From contig JANAVB010003400.1 in NCBI GenBank assembly GCA_029216955.1, forward strand, positions 16,626,868 through 16,690,867: 64,000 nt of DNA, given 5' to 3'. A model generated the notes under the pieces. That model saw nothing but the letters and a program-made list of their open reading frames with translations. It was not told the DNA's origin and did no database searches. Each line of letters opens with the position of its first letter. Positions within the stretch are counted from its first letter, which is position 1. The position numbers and the translations under genes were made by a program. This DNA comes from Iris pallida (taxonomy: Eukaryota; Streptophyta; Magnoliopsida; Asparagales; Iridaceae). Of this stretch, positions 25,820 to 39,001 are shown piece after piece.

Positions 25820-28800
25820 TGTAACACCCACTTTTCTAAAATGAGGGTAATTTTGAACTTTTGTAAAAGTTTATTATTTAATAATAGGATTTATGATTTA
25901 TGGAAATTTTTTAATTAATTTAATACTATTTAAAATTGGTAAATTATAATTTTGATGTGTTAGCTAGTGAACCCTAGAACTGTTGAGCCTAGAGGTTAAC
26001 CATGACCTTGGGGACCTAACCATGTGATTAGAATGACTATTTACAACTTTTTAGGCTAAGGGTATTTTGGTCATTTTGTGACTTTTGAATTATTTAGGAT
26101 TTTGATTAATTGGTAAATTTTAGATTATTTTAATAATATTTAAATTGATGTATTATGATTTTGGTCATTTTTCATATTTTAATATTTTGGGAAAACTTTA
26201 TATTTTTAATATTGTTTTTATTGGATTTGTTTAGTCGGGTTTGAGTTTCGTCTCGTTCCGACTTTATTGTGACCCGGGTAGCTTAAACTCTAGATGGGAC
26301 CCAATATTAAGTTAAGCATGGCCCACAAAACCCAACATTTAAGTTAGTTAATTAAACTAATTTTTATCATGTTAGAATGGTTAAGTTAGAGACTCAAAAC
26401 TAGATTATTTTGACCCCAAACTTGAACCTAGTCTAGACTTAACCATTTGAGACTAGAGAGGGGCAATTAGGACATTTCCCATTAGCCCTAATGGACTCTT
26501 TATGGTAGCCACCTTTAGGAGAGAATGATTCATTTCATTCATTACAATCTTGCCTCTTTTATTTTCCTTTTGTTCTTTCCTAATTTTAGAGAGCCTTCCC
26601 ATTGATTTGATCTCCAAATCAAATCATTCCTTCACCAAACCTTCCCTCAATCATTCCCATTCTCCAAGGAAAGAGTGCTACCAAGGATTGGAAGAGAAGT
26701 GCAAGAAGGAGTGTCCATTTTGAGGAATCTTCGTATCGGAGCCGTGTCCTAAAGAATTTTATTGGGATTCCACTCCCAATAGGTAAAACCCATCATCTAA
26801 ATCGATTTCCTTTGCATATAAATTAGTTTTGAATTCGTAGAATCCATCCTCATGCATGTGTCCCATTTAGATTCAAATTTGAGGCCATTTGGAGCTCTCT
26901 TGAGGATTTTAGATATGTGTATTGTGTCCTACTTGATAGATCCCAAATTAGGACACCCCATGTGTATGTATGTATGATAATAGTTTAAATAGATATTTAA
27001 ATTCAGTTTTAGAATGGTTAGAGAGTGGATTGATCTTAGTTAGGATGGTTAGAATGAGTTTCATTTGGATACCTATGTTTGTATCCAAGTATCTTGGCCT
27101 ATATGTGTTCTTTTGTCCAAATGAACTCAAATTCGTCATAATATTCATCCACATTTTTATTAACCAAAGCAACTTAGAAATATCATAACTTTTAGCTTAG
27201 AACTCTGATTTATCTCTCGTTTTTTTTAAAAGAACCGTATCGAAGTTAGCTTTCCAAATATATATTTTAATAAGTCAAATTCTTTCTGTAACTTTCTGTA
27301 GAATTATTTGAGTGTCAGCTGTATGAAAGACGAACACATTTCGGTATTTTTGCGATTCCGGGAGCTTCCGGACACGAAAATGCGATCCGTTTGATGTTTC
27401 AGAAAGCTAACATGAAGGGCTACGACATACTTTAATCCTAGAATTTAGTTAAGGCTCAATTGGTACAGTATTGGTTTTAAGTAGAAGAGTGACTATACGA
27501 TATAGGCATTTTGTGTAACCTATGAGCCTATGTAGTATGGGTATTAAATGAATATAGAGTATGTAATACATGATATGTTAGATGAATAAAATGATATATA
27601 TATGATATATATCCTCTTTACATTAATGTATATATATATGGTTGAATGCAATTAATATAATGTATGTAAGCAATGCATAAATGATGAACGAAAGAATGAT
27701 ATACAATGTATGCATGAAAGTATATAATGAATGCTATGAATGCAAGGTATATATGTAATGATAGATATGAATGCATAATTTATAAATATTGTAATACAAT
27801 ATATAATGATAGCATGTATGGTAATGTAGAATATATGATGCAAGCATGTATATGTCCACTGTTTTCCATTTTCCTTACATTTTCCTTCCCTTCCCTTTCC
27901 ATTTCAGTTTTTTTCCCTTTTTTTCCTCTTCTATTTTTACATGTTATATACAATGTATATAATGTATATGTGCATGTAAGTATGTAATATGCATGAATGA
28001 ATGTCATATATGAATGAATGAATCAATCAAAGGTATAAGTAAAATATAATGCATTATAATGAATGTTAACATATATAATGTATAAAAGTATGTATGTAAA
28101 TGTGCATGAATGTATATATCTATGTAACTATGTAAATATGCATGATGTAACATATGCCTATATATATATAAATATGTATGTAATGTGGATATGCATGTAT
28201 GTATGAAGGTACGTATTTATATATATTATTTATTTTATATTATGCATTGTTGTGGTTCACATTGTCTTGTGATTGTGTGGGTGCTAGCCTAGGCTTGGTT
28301 AGGCCTAGTGAGACTTGTTAGACTTGTTTGGGCTAGGACTTGACCTAGTTAACCTAATTTGACTAGTGGGGTTGACTAGAGTTGACCAAGTGTTGACTTT
28401 AGTCTAGTTTGACCTAGACAGCATGCAGATGCATTGTGCATTTCATTTATCATCTCTCGTATACATATTGACCTGTGTTGCTCTAAATAGGACTCTATGG
28501 CTTCAGTTTGGACCTCTATACCTATCAGCTGTTCAGGTTATCAAGCGAGTACATTCTCTGATAGTTCTCTCATTTACTTGTCAATTACTGTACTTCAGTT
28601 CTAGTTAGTTGTATGCGATTCTCTGTTACAAACACGTATTGTTATTACTGGATCCATGTATACGACACATATACTTACTCATTTTGCCTCTATTATTTGA
28701 ATCACCATACGAATCACTATTCGAACCACCTATTCGTATCTTCATGTGCTGGTTGGACTTGTATTCGATTGATGTGTCGGATTTTGGATTTATTTGTATT

Positions 28801-29775
28801 AGATGGACGGGGAAATACTTGATTAGACATGTGAACATTCCTACTATTTGAACCACTCCCTGTGAATGATATTCGAATGATTGCCATCTCTCACTTGATC
28901 AGTGCGTGATGTGCCGGATTTACCCATAGCCGTTTACATGTCTATCTAAGTATTTTAAAACACACTTGGAGAATTTATTCGAATCATTGTTAGATCATCA
29001 TATGAATCACTATTCGAATCACCTTATTCGCATCACTTTATTCGAATCACCTTATTAGAACAATGATTAGAATCACATTCGACTCATCTTGTATTAGACT
29101 CACATTGGGATTACACTCGACTTATATTGTACTGTCTGGACTCATCATGTTGCTCTAGTTTAGCTAGATTTTATTTTACAGTCTTTATTGCCATAATTTT
29201 TTCTCTTGTAGTACTTACTTTTCTTGTACCTTATCTGTCTCTTTATACCATCACCTGAATATAAACTGCCATGTTCATCAATACAACTGTCTATAACTGA
29301 TTTATAGTTCTCTTTCATTTACTTGGGTTTTCTAGATGAGATTGTGCTCGTTCCTGTCCTGACTGGACCTGTTGATAAATTTTACAGATAGCTTGGAGGT
29401 TGCCTGCTAGCCTAGAGGAGACATAGTAGAGGTTGTATAGATAGTTATTTTAGTTGTCTTGAGTTGTATTTACTTTATGGATTACTGTATTTAAATTTTG
29501 AGATGTTTTCTGGGTTTGTGTATCTTAGACACTTAGACTTCTATCTGCGGTATCTCTTTGTGGATTTTATATTTTATCTATCTCTTATCATGCTCTACCT
29601 TAGATGTGATTGAGACTGTATTTGCTATGTCACCTCCATTCGGAGTGTATATACTGTATGGGTACCTTTATATTGTTAGATGTTTGACCTAGGACAGCGT
29701 TCTACCTCCGACACTGCGGCGTAGGCTGGACGTACCCACTTCTCGTGCCCTTACTCTAGGGTGCGAGTCATGTCA
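25820..29775 (+). repeat. Element A 3' LTR
   Basis: A full-length 3956-bp LTR, uninterrupted, which serves as the reference for the split 5' copy and shows the empty CACTA site at 27312 (GAGTGTCAG). The two copies differ by scattered substitutions and small gaps, such as a missing ten-base word near 27650. The 3' end TGTCA differs by one base from the 5' copy's TGACA. Confidence 0.93.
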
Positions 29776-29780
29776 CAAAT

Positions 29781-32028
29781 CCTCTAACAGATTGGATCAA
29801 ACCCATCCAATCATTTTGGTTTAAACTCATAGGATAATCAAATCGAAATATGATTTCGATATCAATGAGCATATCGATTTTTTAACCAATGCTATCCCAT
29901 ACGTACTCGATACCTGTCGAGAACTTCTTGACAGAATCTACCACCACCCACACGTCCTCGCGCACTGCCCCGATGGCTTGCAAGCCGTTGCAGACCACGG
30001 TAGGTCTGCCGCACTACCGGGATCAGTCGCACGCACACTCTGTTCCTAACATAAACAGTATGTGAGGTACCTAACTTCCCCAACTTGTTTCTTCATGCGT
30101 AGTCAGCTATTTTTGATTCTGTAAAATTCTGTTGAGAGTCCACATGACCCCCTAGAGGACCCAACTTGTATTCCCCAGCAAGGTCGACCCATCAAGTCAA
30201 AAATTTGACTCTGAAAACCCGAAAAACCCATATGTCCTGACAGTTGAAAACAACCCAAACCCCCACGATTGGAGATGAATTCTCATCAATCAAGTAACAG
30301 TCTTTGGGAACTTTCTAAATAATAATTCTAGACCACATATAGATGTTTAACTCCCTTCTGGTGGTTTAATTTTTCATGTACTGTATACAATTATTTTCGA
30401 ATCCAAAGTTTAAAAAAAAGTGTTTTCGAATAATAGAAATTTATGGAAATCTTATCGATACAGTGTGTTCCCCGACAAATCGGGCAACGTGGTCGCAACC
30501 CATGAGCATCGAAAGATATGTATGGATGTTGTCGACGTGTGGGATTCGACGGAACTAAATTTCGTTGTGCATGCACGATAAAATCGAGGCGTATCCGCCA
30601 AGATACTCTATATCGGCCCCATTGTAAACTAGCCCATAAATTCGTGCACATTCGTCATCTCGAGATAAAATGTACGCTAATATGACCGTATCGCTTTTCT
30701 AGTCCTGTATTACAAGTTTGGTCCTATTATGAGAAGGTCGACCAGAACGCTACTTTGGCAGGCCCGCGATCCGAACCAACGGGTGAAATTGTGTACGGCC
30801 TACCGAAATCCAACTTTGGACATACAGTTGGGTATGTATGAACAAACTGGACCCATAGACATATAGTTCAATGACTTTAGAGACAGTAGGTACTAGCCCG
30901 CTATTTGGTGCAAAGCAGGTCCAATGGCGGATATCGTTTTGACCCAAGATTAAGATTTTACCCCTGTGTCCAGAATTGCACTTTTTGGTAGGAATTTTTA
31001 GACATTTCTTTTATACTAAACACGTTGGTAATGTCGGTTTTAGCATCCGGAGACAACTGCAGGAGTTGACTTTCGTGGCTCACTGAGTGGTTGGATATCG
31101 TTGGTTTTGGGTGTTACCCCTAGTCAGCTGCATGATTCTGAACGCAATGGTACTATCTGTTTCACCAGCTAATGACCTTAGGCGAGTACATTTATTATTT
31201 GTTTTCATTGTTGTTAATTCCTATATCACACTGTTCAATTATATCATATTTGATTCCTAACACTTTCATCACACGATGGCACTTTATATTTTCCTGTACA
31301 TGTCATTCTCTCTCTCTCTTATACTTGGTGTCGGGACAGGGAATTGCTAATAGATATGTGATCAGACCTTAGACCATATTTTATTTTCTGTACATTAGAC
31401 CTTGATAAATAAAGTAGACCTTGACAAAAAAAGTAGACCTTGTAATTAACTAAGACCTTGTGGTGTAACTATCCCCAGATCGATCATATATCGAGTAGTT
31501 CAAAATAGAAAGATAGTTATATTCTCCTGTTCTACTCATTACATGCTGTCATATAATTTCTTTTCTATTATTTCTTATGTTTCCTGTTACTTTTGTCTAG
31601 ATATTCTCACCATGTATTTTATGAGTAACATTGTCTTATAGTCGTTAATATATACTTGAATCTGCATTCAATAAAAGGTACTCGTTCCATTCCTGACTTG
31701 AAACCAACATTTTACAGATTAGTCACGGTTGCTATTAGCATTAGATTCTTGGAGAGACATGGGTACATGCAGAGGCCAAACCTAGAGACTAGTTAGATAG
31801 TTGAGTATTTATCTAGTTGCCTTTTATAATTTTGTTAGACATTGTACTTTGTTTTCAAATATAAACTTGTGAATATATAACTAATTTAAATGTTGTGAAT
31901 AAAAAATAATTATTATTTTGTGAGCATATTGTTTATTGCGGGCTTGACATCGTTCTACCGTCGATACAGCGACGTAGGCTGGCTTGGACATGCACTCGTA
32001 TCCCAAAAAGCGGTTGCGGATCGTGACA
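29781..32028 (+). mobile_element. Element C1: 5' LTR, right part
   Basis: Resumes directly after the CAAAT duplication of element A and runs to GGATCGTGACA, followed by the leader block. The last 90 bases carry a hairpin CTACCGTCG..CGACGTAG (31955-31976), parallel to the one in LTR A. A small tandem repeat of AGACCTTG with 12-19 base spacing lies at 31365-31460. Frames of 60-86 codons (for example 30376-30651) have no recognisable similarity, and I do not call them genes. Confidence 0.85.
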
Positions 32029-35000
32029 AATTTTTGTGGTGGCCCATGCAGGTCAGTCTTTGCAAATTGTGCAAACTTGTGGTAGTACTTAAGTTAGTCA
32101 TACTACTGCAAGCTTGCGACTAGGAAGTGCACATTCACAATTAGGATTGAATTGAATTTAGGAGAATGACTAGGACAATGAGTCCCTTATGCAAATTGAC
32201 TGTTGGGTAGTTAAGGATGCTACATAGGTCGTGTGACTTAGGTAGGTACTTATCGAATCCTAAACCCTATTAGATAACTTGAGGAATATTCATAGAACGA
32301 TTTGCTATTGTGTTTTGATACGTTGGTAGGATCAAAGGTAGGTAGATTATTCGCTTGATAAACTATGACTTCCTAGGATTCAATTCCTATCTTGATCGTT
32401 GTACAATTTTTCTTTCCCCAATCATCATCATCATATCATAGAATTTATTTTGCTTAGTTATTTCTCTTTTGGCAAAATAAATTTTTTTCAATTATCCATA
32501 TATTAAATCCCTTGTTGCCTTCTTTAAATTTTCGATCGTTTGGTTTTCAAAAGTGATACCTTATTGGTCGTTCTATCTTTAAAATTGATACCTTTCTTCA
32601 ATAACAGATACTTATATTTTCTATCATGATCAACTTGTTGAAAGTCTAGAATTTCCTTTAAAATTTTACGGATATAGTGGAATAGTTTTTGAAGACTCAT
32701 AACGGGAAGACAGCAGCGCACTGTCGCCATTTATTTGAATTATGGAGACTATGGGGTTTACTGCATCCAGCAGCGCACTGGCGAGGCACGACCCCTAAAG
32801 TTGATACTAATTCAAGTAAACGTAGGTTATCGAACATTGTTAAAACTATGTCTTAGTTGTCCTCTTTTGAACTTAGTTATCTTTATGTCAATCTTGGATA
32901 GACTTAATAAGTTACTCGATGTCATTTTTGAGTCACGAAACCAAGGGTTTACTATAACCAGGTGTACACTGGCGAGGCATAAACTCTCGGTAAAATGACT
33001 TTAGATATGATTATAGTTTTCAGATACTATAGAGGTTAGGAAAATGACCTGTATGTCCCATTAATTCAAATCCAATACTAGTGGAAATTTTATAAGTTGG
33101 GTAGCATGCCTCCCAACCTAGCATCCCATTGTCCTTATGACCTATTAACGAGGTAATTGAATGATACTAATACGTTTACCTAGAAGATAGAGTTTAGAGG
33201 TCCCTAACCTATTGGTCGACCAAGGCCTTAGATAAGAAGACAGTAGGATGACTGTATAAGCACGAACACGGATAAGGCTTAGATTCTTAAGGAACTCGAA
33301 CTACTTGTGCTTCTTTCAATCATAAATCTCGTGTACTAATATTTTTGACTATTGTGACTGATGCTGCTATTATAGCCAAGTTTTGCAAGCTTACTCTTTT
33401 ATGATTCAAGATATATGCTTATTGGGGACGCACACTAACATATTTTCTAATTAGAATCGGTGTATTATGGTCTGATCAACCTTAGTACATCGGTTCGCTC
33501 TTCGTATGATTAACCTATGTTGATTGAGATATAGATATCTCTACGATCTCATCCGTAACTGCCTTGAAAACTTCCTTTGAATTATTCAATCGCTCTTGGA
33601 ACCTCGTATTCACATTCGATCCCCTCTCCCTGAACTCTTTATTGTTTTTGCCCTTACTTATTTCGGAAAAACCAATATTTATATTTGAGGGAAGATAGAC
33701 ACATAATGTCTCCTTTAGTTTGCCATATCATCTATGGCCAAGAAAGCTATTGATACACAATAATTTCTCATCTATTCGAAATTAGAGAGCGATCTTTAAA
33801 ACTTGATTCATATCTATCGTTTTATATTATCTATTTCGTTATGTGATATTTTTTTATAATCAAGAGTCGAGGTACAATATTACGTCTTTGAAATTCTTTC
33901 TAACTTTATTAACCATAGAACCGTATCTTAGTTTAATTTTGAGAAAAGGAATTTCTGAATGCATTGGTTGCAATCCCCTCTAAATTTTAGGACTTTTAGG
34001 AGTACCGATTGATTAGGATATGCTGGTTCCCAGTAGAATGATAAACTCGTGCCTCATGATCGCCCACTTTCTATTTAGATCATTTGGTGTCCCCTACCGT
34101 GACATTGATATTCGGAGCATAATACTAGTTGTTACCATCCAACAAATTTTATAAGCAAGCCCTAGACGAGTCCACCTTCATTTAGGCATATCATGTCATA
34201 CTCAACACATCCCCTTGTACTCTATTTTTATGATAGGACTTTTAGGTAAAAAAGGCTAAACTATAACCCTTACCATAGTACCGATATACTTCCCGACTAC
34301 AATTAGAGACTCAATCTCGACTCAAACCTTTTGACCCAGTGTATGGTTGTGATCTACTCAAAGTACACTACGCACATGCCACTAGTGTGCCACTCAATTG
34401 AGTCCTCTTGTGCTACTTAAACACAAAAGTCACAGAAGGCACATTTTTGGGCTTAAGGAACCTAGTTAACCCATCCGACTGATAAGTATCCCAACCACTT
34501 AAGTTTGAACCTATGCTAGGTTACCTTAACCTAATAGGAAATGTTCAGATTGATTTTATGAGACCTTGTCCAACCAATATAGGTTAAAGTCCAGGATTCA
34601 TTCAATCAAAGATTGATGTCCAATTAGGGATCCCATTAAGACAAGTTAAACCCATCCATGCCATATTTGAACTGCAAAACCAAACCTTATGAAATAGGTC
34701 CATACACCTATTGTGTAGTCCCCATATTTTGGTCCCCTAATCCTCCTTCCATAAATATCTTAACTGTATCACTTTGTAGCCTATGTTATATAGTGAATAG
34801 AATCCCGGTGTACCAACATGTTTCCGATTGTGCTTGGCCAAGACCTCTTCTACTGTCTTGGTGAAACATGGTTAATATATGGGCAAGGTTAAATAAGTTA
34901 TACCTAGGCTTCCTATAGAGTCCGTGATTACGATAAGAAGAACCTCATATCCTCATACATCTTCTTGAAATTTGACCTTCTTAGAAGTCCTATTACCATG

Positions 35001-36232
35001 CTATCCATAATTAACCAAATTCCCTAAGTTGTGTAGAATCTTGAACTTAGTGTACTTTATCTTTTAGAATAGGATACCAAACTTGGATTCCATTCGTAAC
35101 CATTCCTCCACCTTTGGAAGTTGAATAATGCATTTACATCTATTTTCTCGTACGTTTAGATAACTGCGGTAAAAGATCGCAACCTTGAATTCTTCAAATC
35201 CATTCTATCATAGAATCATGTCTTAGTTTAAGTCAAGAACGAGATTTTTGAGGTGTATAGATACCAAGCCTCAGATTCCAAGCCTCTCTAGAACATAGGG
35301 TTCTTGAATTAGCAAATGATTGGGATAGATTGGTTGCCATTGAAAAAATAAAACAGTGGTTCATAACGTCCAGTCCGATCCATATTATCTGATAACCCCT
35401 ACCGTGACTTTGATATTTAAAAAACAACACTAACATTTTCCTTCCAACAAATTTCACACTCATGAACTAGGCCAGTCAAGCTACACACATGACATACATG
35501 TCCCACACAAATATACCTTCCTGTGCTCCATTTTGACTACACCACATGTATGACATAATTCCCTTAGAACAAACCATATGTCTATTTTTGTTCCATTTAA
35601 TTTTAAACCATGCAATATCAACCCATTCTCTAAACAAAACTAAATACCCATGATCCTGATAAGACACATGACACCTGTGACTGATGCATTTCACCCAAGA
35701 AAGCGTATGCCTTCTATTATAGACTCTCATCTCGTAGTTACCCAGGTTAGATAAAAACTAAAATTTCTTTGAACCGACACGTTTAAGTTACATTCGATCA
35801 AGAGATTTCTACTATTTCGTTAGAGAGCACGACCCCTAAAGGAGCGATGATCAATGATTATGATTCCTTTATAGAAGTTATTGACCAAGAATGCCATAAC
35901 CATATTTAGGCTTACTTAGAATCCATGACTGTAGTCAGAAGTGTCCAATATTCTCTTGCCTTTCTTTAGATACTGTCCTACTCAGAAGCCCTGTAACTTC
36001 GATTTTTACGGTTAGCCAATTTCTATAAGTTGGGTAGGGCCTTGAACCAAAAATACCTTATCTTGTAGAATATGACGATAATTTGGATTCCTGTGATAAC
36101 CACCTCCTCTCTCGTTTCGAAAACGGCGTTACGATTTATTGTATTTACTCTCCATTCATATTAATCTTGTTGTCCTTTGAAATTAAGTGTTATTTTAATT
36201 TCGATGACAAAATTTTTGTAAGTTGGGTAGGA
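32029..36232 (+). mobile_element. Element C1 interior, non-coding
   Basis: Starts with AATTTTTGTGGTGGCCCATG and a 12-bp hairpin (32076-32112), and ends with TTTCGATGACAAAATTTT plus AAGTTGGGTAGGA (36199-36232), the polypurine tract. The 4.2 kb between has stops in all frames and no gag, protease, RT or integrase motif. Its right 2.5 kb is repeated as C2 (55111-57741) and its start is similar to the interior of E (63574-64000). Phrases around CAGCGCACTGGCGAGGCA recur (about 32707, 32770 and a variant near 32965). This is a second LARD-like element. Confidence 0.8.
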
Positions 36233-36681
36233 TGTAAACCCCCAAATTTTTAAAAGAATTTTTTTATATTTTTTATATTTATATTTGATTGAATAAAATG
36301 TTTGGAATTATTTTGTTATTTATAAATATAGTCTTAGTCATGCTTAAATTATTTTATTCGAAATTGACTAGATAATATGACACGGCTAGTGCAGTCATAT
36401 GCCCTGACTAGCCTACTAGCAGTAAACCCCTTGGATTTCTAAATTTTACTTATTTAATATAATTTTATTATTAGAAAAATATAATTACTTTCCTTACTTT
36501 TAGAATTAGATTTGAAATGTTAGAAATTATCTATTTATATTAAGTATATATAGCAAATATGTTCTCCATGATAAGTAAAATGGATTTTTACAAAGGATAA
36601 TTTTTAGTTATTTATTTATTTGTTTATCTTGTATGAGCTACATATATATTTATACTTATGAATATACGTTTACCTAGATAT

Positions 36682-36723
<42 letters not shown>
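36233..36723 (+). mobile_element. Element C1: start of 3' LTR, interrupted by a LINE
   Basis: Begins TGTAAACCCCC and follows the 5' LTR (4185 onward) up to its TA-rich block. It then stops in a (TA)n tract where LINE 1 starts. The remainder of this LTR is not found in the window. Confidence 0.85.
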
Positions 36724-36727
<4 letters not shown>

Positions 36728-37173
36728 AAAAAAGGGGGGACTTTATTGATGTATAAGGCACAAAATGCCGATGCCTATACAAGTAAAATCGCCACGCGCT
36801 AGGGGGGGAAGAGGAAAGACAAAAGGCGAAGAGCGACAACGGAAGAAGAAGCTGGGAAAGACTAGTCCAATGCTGCCCAAAAGCTATCCTCGGGATGAGG
36901 GCAGCGCCTCCGCACTCTGCGGATCTGGCACAAGGCTTCGCTGATAAGTTGAAGCGGGGGCAGCTATCGACCCTCGTACCTAAACTTATTCCGATTTTTC
37001 CATAAAACTAAAATACCGACGGCAGCGACGATCTGACGACCGTGAGAGCACCCCCAGCTGGCCAGGAGATCGTTGAAGCCCCTCGAATGGATGATTCTGA
37101 TTGCACCTGATGTTGAGGTTGGACTATAGCTGCTGAGCCAGATCACCGGAGAGGAGAACGTGATCTACCCACT
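36724..37173 (-). pseudogene. LINE 1: 3' end and C-terminal piece of ORF2
   Basis: On the minus strand, 37146-36964 ends with 'GILVLWKNRNKFRYEGR', the pattern ('W..RN...F') seen near the C-terminus of plant LINE ORF2. A frame switch and a TAG occur in the piece before it ('VDHVLLSGDLAQQL', 37170-37128). The 3' untranslated region ends CATCAATAAAGTCC, with an AATAAA-type signal at about 36740. No clear poly(A) remains; a (TA)n tract of the host LTR borders it. The sequence continues at 39002 beyond the LTR insertion. Confidence 0.75.
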
Positions 37174-38996
37174 TGTCACGACCCGCACCCACTGTGAGGG
37201 TACGAGAACGTAACAACGCCCAGCCTACGCCGCAGTATCGGCGGTAGAACGCTGTCCTAGGTCAATCATCTAACAATATAAAGGTACCTGTACAGTATAT
37301 ACACTCCGAATGGAGGTGACATAGCAATATACAGTCTCAATCACATCTAAATGCAGAAAGATAAGACAGGAAGATAGATAGATAAAACTGGAATGGAAGA
37401 ATATACATCACAGCAAGAGAGTCTAAGTGCCTAAAATAACATCAAAAAAAACATCCAGAATACAAGTCCCACTACTGAAAATAAAATAATATATACAATC
37501 AAATCTCAAAACAGAAAAGGAAATCTAGACTAGGGAGCCTCAAACTCTAAGCTAGTGGATCAGGCTGGGAATCTGGGTCACACATGGCATCTACAGCTGC
37601 CCCATAGTAGGTGTCTATGCAGGCCTCCTCCTCATCCTCTGTAAAATTATCAACAGGTCCAGTCAGGACGGGAGCGAGCACAAAACATCTCACGCAGTTC
37701 ATAACGAGTTAAGAAATATAAAGCATGCAATAGAGTAAAGTACATGAAACGCTGAAAGAAGAAGATATATGAAAAACAGTAGAGATTTGATAACAGGAAA
37801 TATCTAAATATGATAAGTAAGACTGTAAGGAAACATGTGATTTTAGAGCACAATATGGTTATGTAAACGGGTTAGGTTATACAATAAAATGGGACTCCTT
37901 TGTACGTGGTTGTACAATGGACATATACAATTTCTTATACAATACGATTGATCACATAACCATTTTCTACTCCCCCTCCCCAATCAATACACAAGGATCC
38001 AATTCAGTTACGTTACCTTATACAATGACTTGTACAATGGCTTGTACAATGGCTCAATGTGATACTGAGAGTACAATATGCACAATGAGTGTACAATGAT
38101 AAGGTATTCAATAAATACAACATGGAAGTGAAACGCACATCACAATATGTACTTAGTGAATACAAGGAGATAGCATCTCAGAAGAAGATCCATATAGTAC
38201 CAATCCGTGATAATGAATCGTGTCAGCATCAAGTACAGTAATCTAGAGCAAGAATGTAAATCCATACAAGTATGAAACGGTCAGAGAATGTACTCGCCTG
38301 ATAGCCTGAGTGTCTGAAGAGAATATACTGTCCGAGGAGTGGTGTCGGTCTCCTATAGAACAGTACAAGTCACAACCAATCTAAAATGATATAATGAAGT
38401 CCTACTATGCATTCTACATGATTCTAGGTCAATCTAGGCCAAAGTCAACTCTTGGTCAACTCTGGTCAACTACACTAGTCAAACTAGGTCAACTAGGTCA
38501 AGACTGACCCTAACAAGTCTAATAAGTCTTACTAGGCCTAACCAAGCCTAGTCTAGCAATCACACACCAATCACAAGGCTATACAAGCCAAACACAAGCC
38601 ATCATACTCAATTTTATACATAAGAGGAGGAAACTAGCATGTAAGCTATGTGTGTGTGTGAACATGGAGGTGCACAACAAAACAAGGAAATCAATGCTAA
38701 TTATAAGTTACACTATCATGGCACAAGCTAACAAGTATACCTTTACTTATCATGGCAATCATTTAGAGGAGGCTACATGGCATGGTTGTTTACATATGAA
38801 GTCTGAAATTAACTGGTATTTCAAATTAAGGGGTTATGGTTGCATTACATCTATGCATTCATATATAGATATATATATATAGGCTATACATAGATGTATA
38901 GGTTATATACTTAGATGTATATCTATATACATATATATATAGATTGGCACATAGAGAGGTTCCTACATACTTATTTACATAGATATATATATATAT
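37174..38996 (-). mobile_element. Reverse-oriented A-type LTR fragment or solo LTR
   Basis: Starts TGTCACGACCCGCACCC, the reverse complement of the LTR A end, and follows LTR A backwards. It includes the hairpin (37225-37247), TGTACTCGCCTGATA (38291) and a GGTCAACTAGGTC block (38430-38500). The far end is unlike LTR A: a GTGTGTG run, AT-rich sequence and (TA)n at 38985-38996. It is flanked by CCACT on both sides (37169-37173 and 38997-39001), which looks like a target duplication inside LINE 1. It is shorter than LTR A (1.8 against 4 kb), so it is either a different, shorter LTR family left as a solo LTR or a truncated copy. Confidence 0.75.
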
Positions 38997-39001
38997 CCAC
39001 T

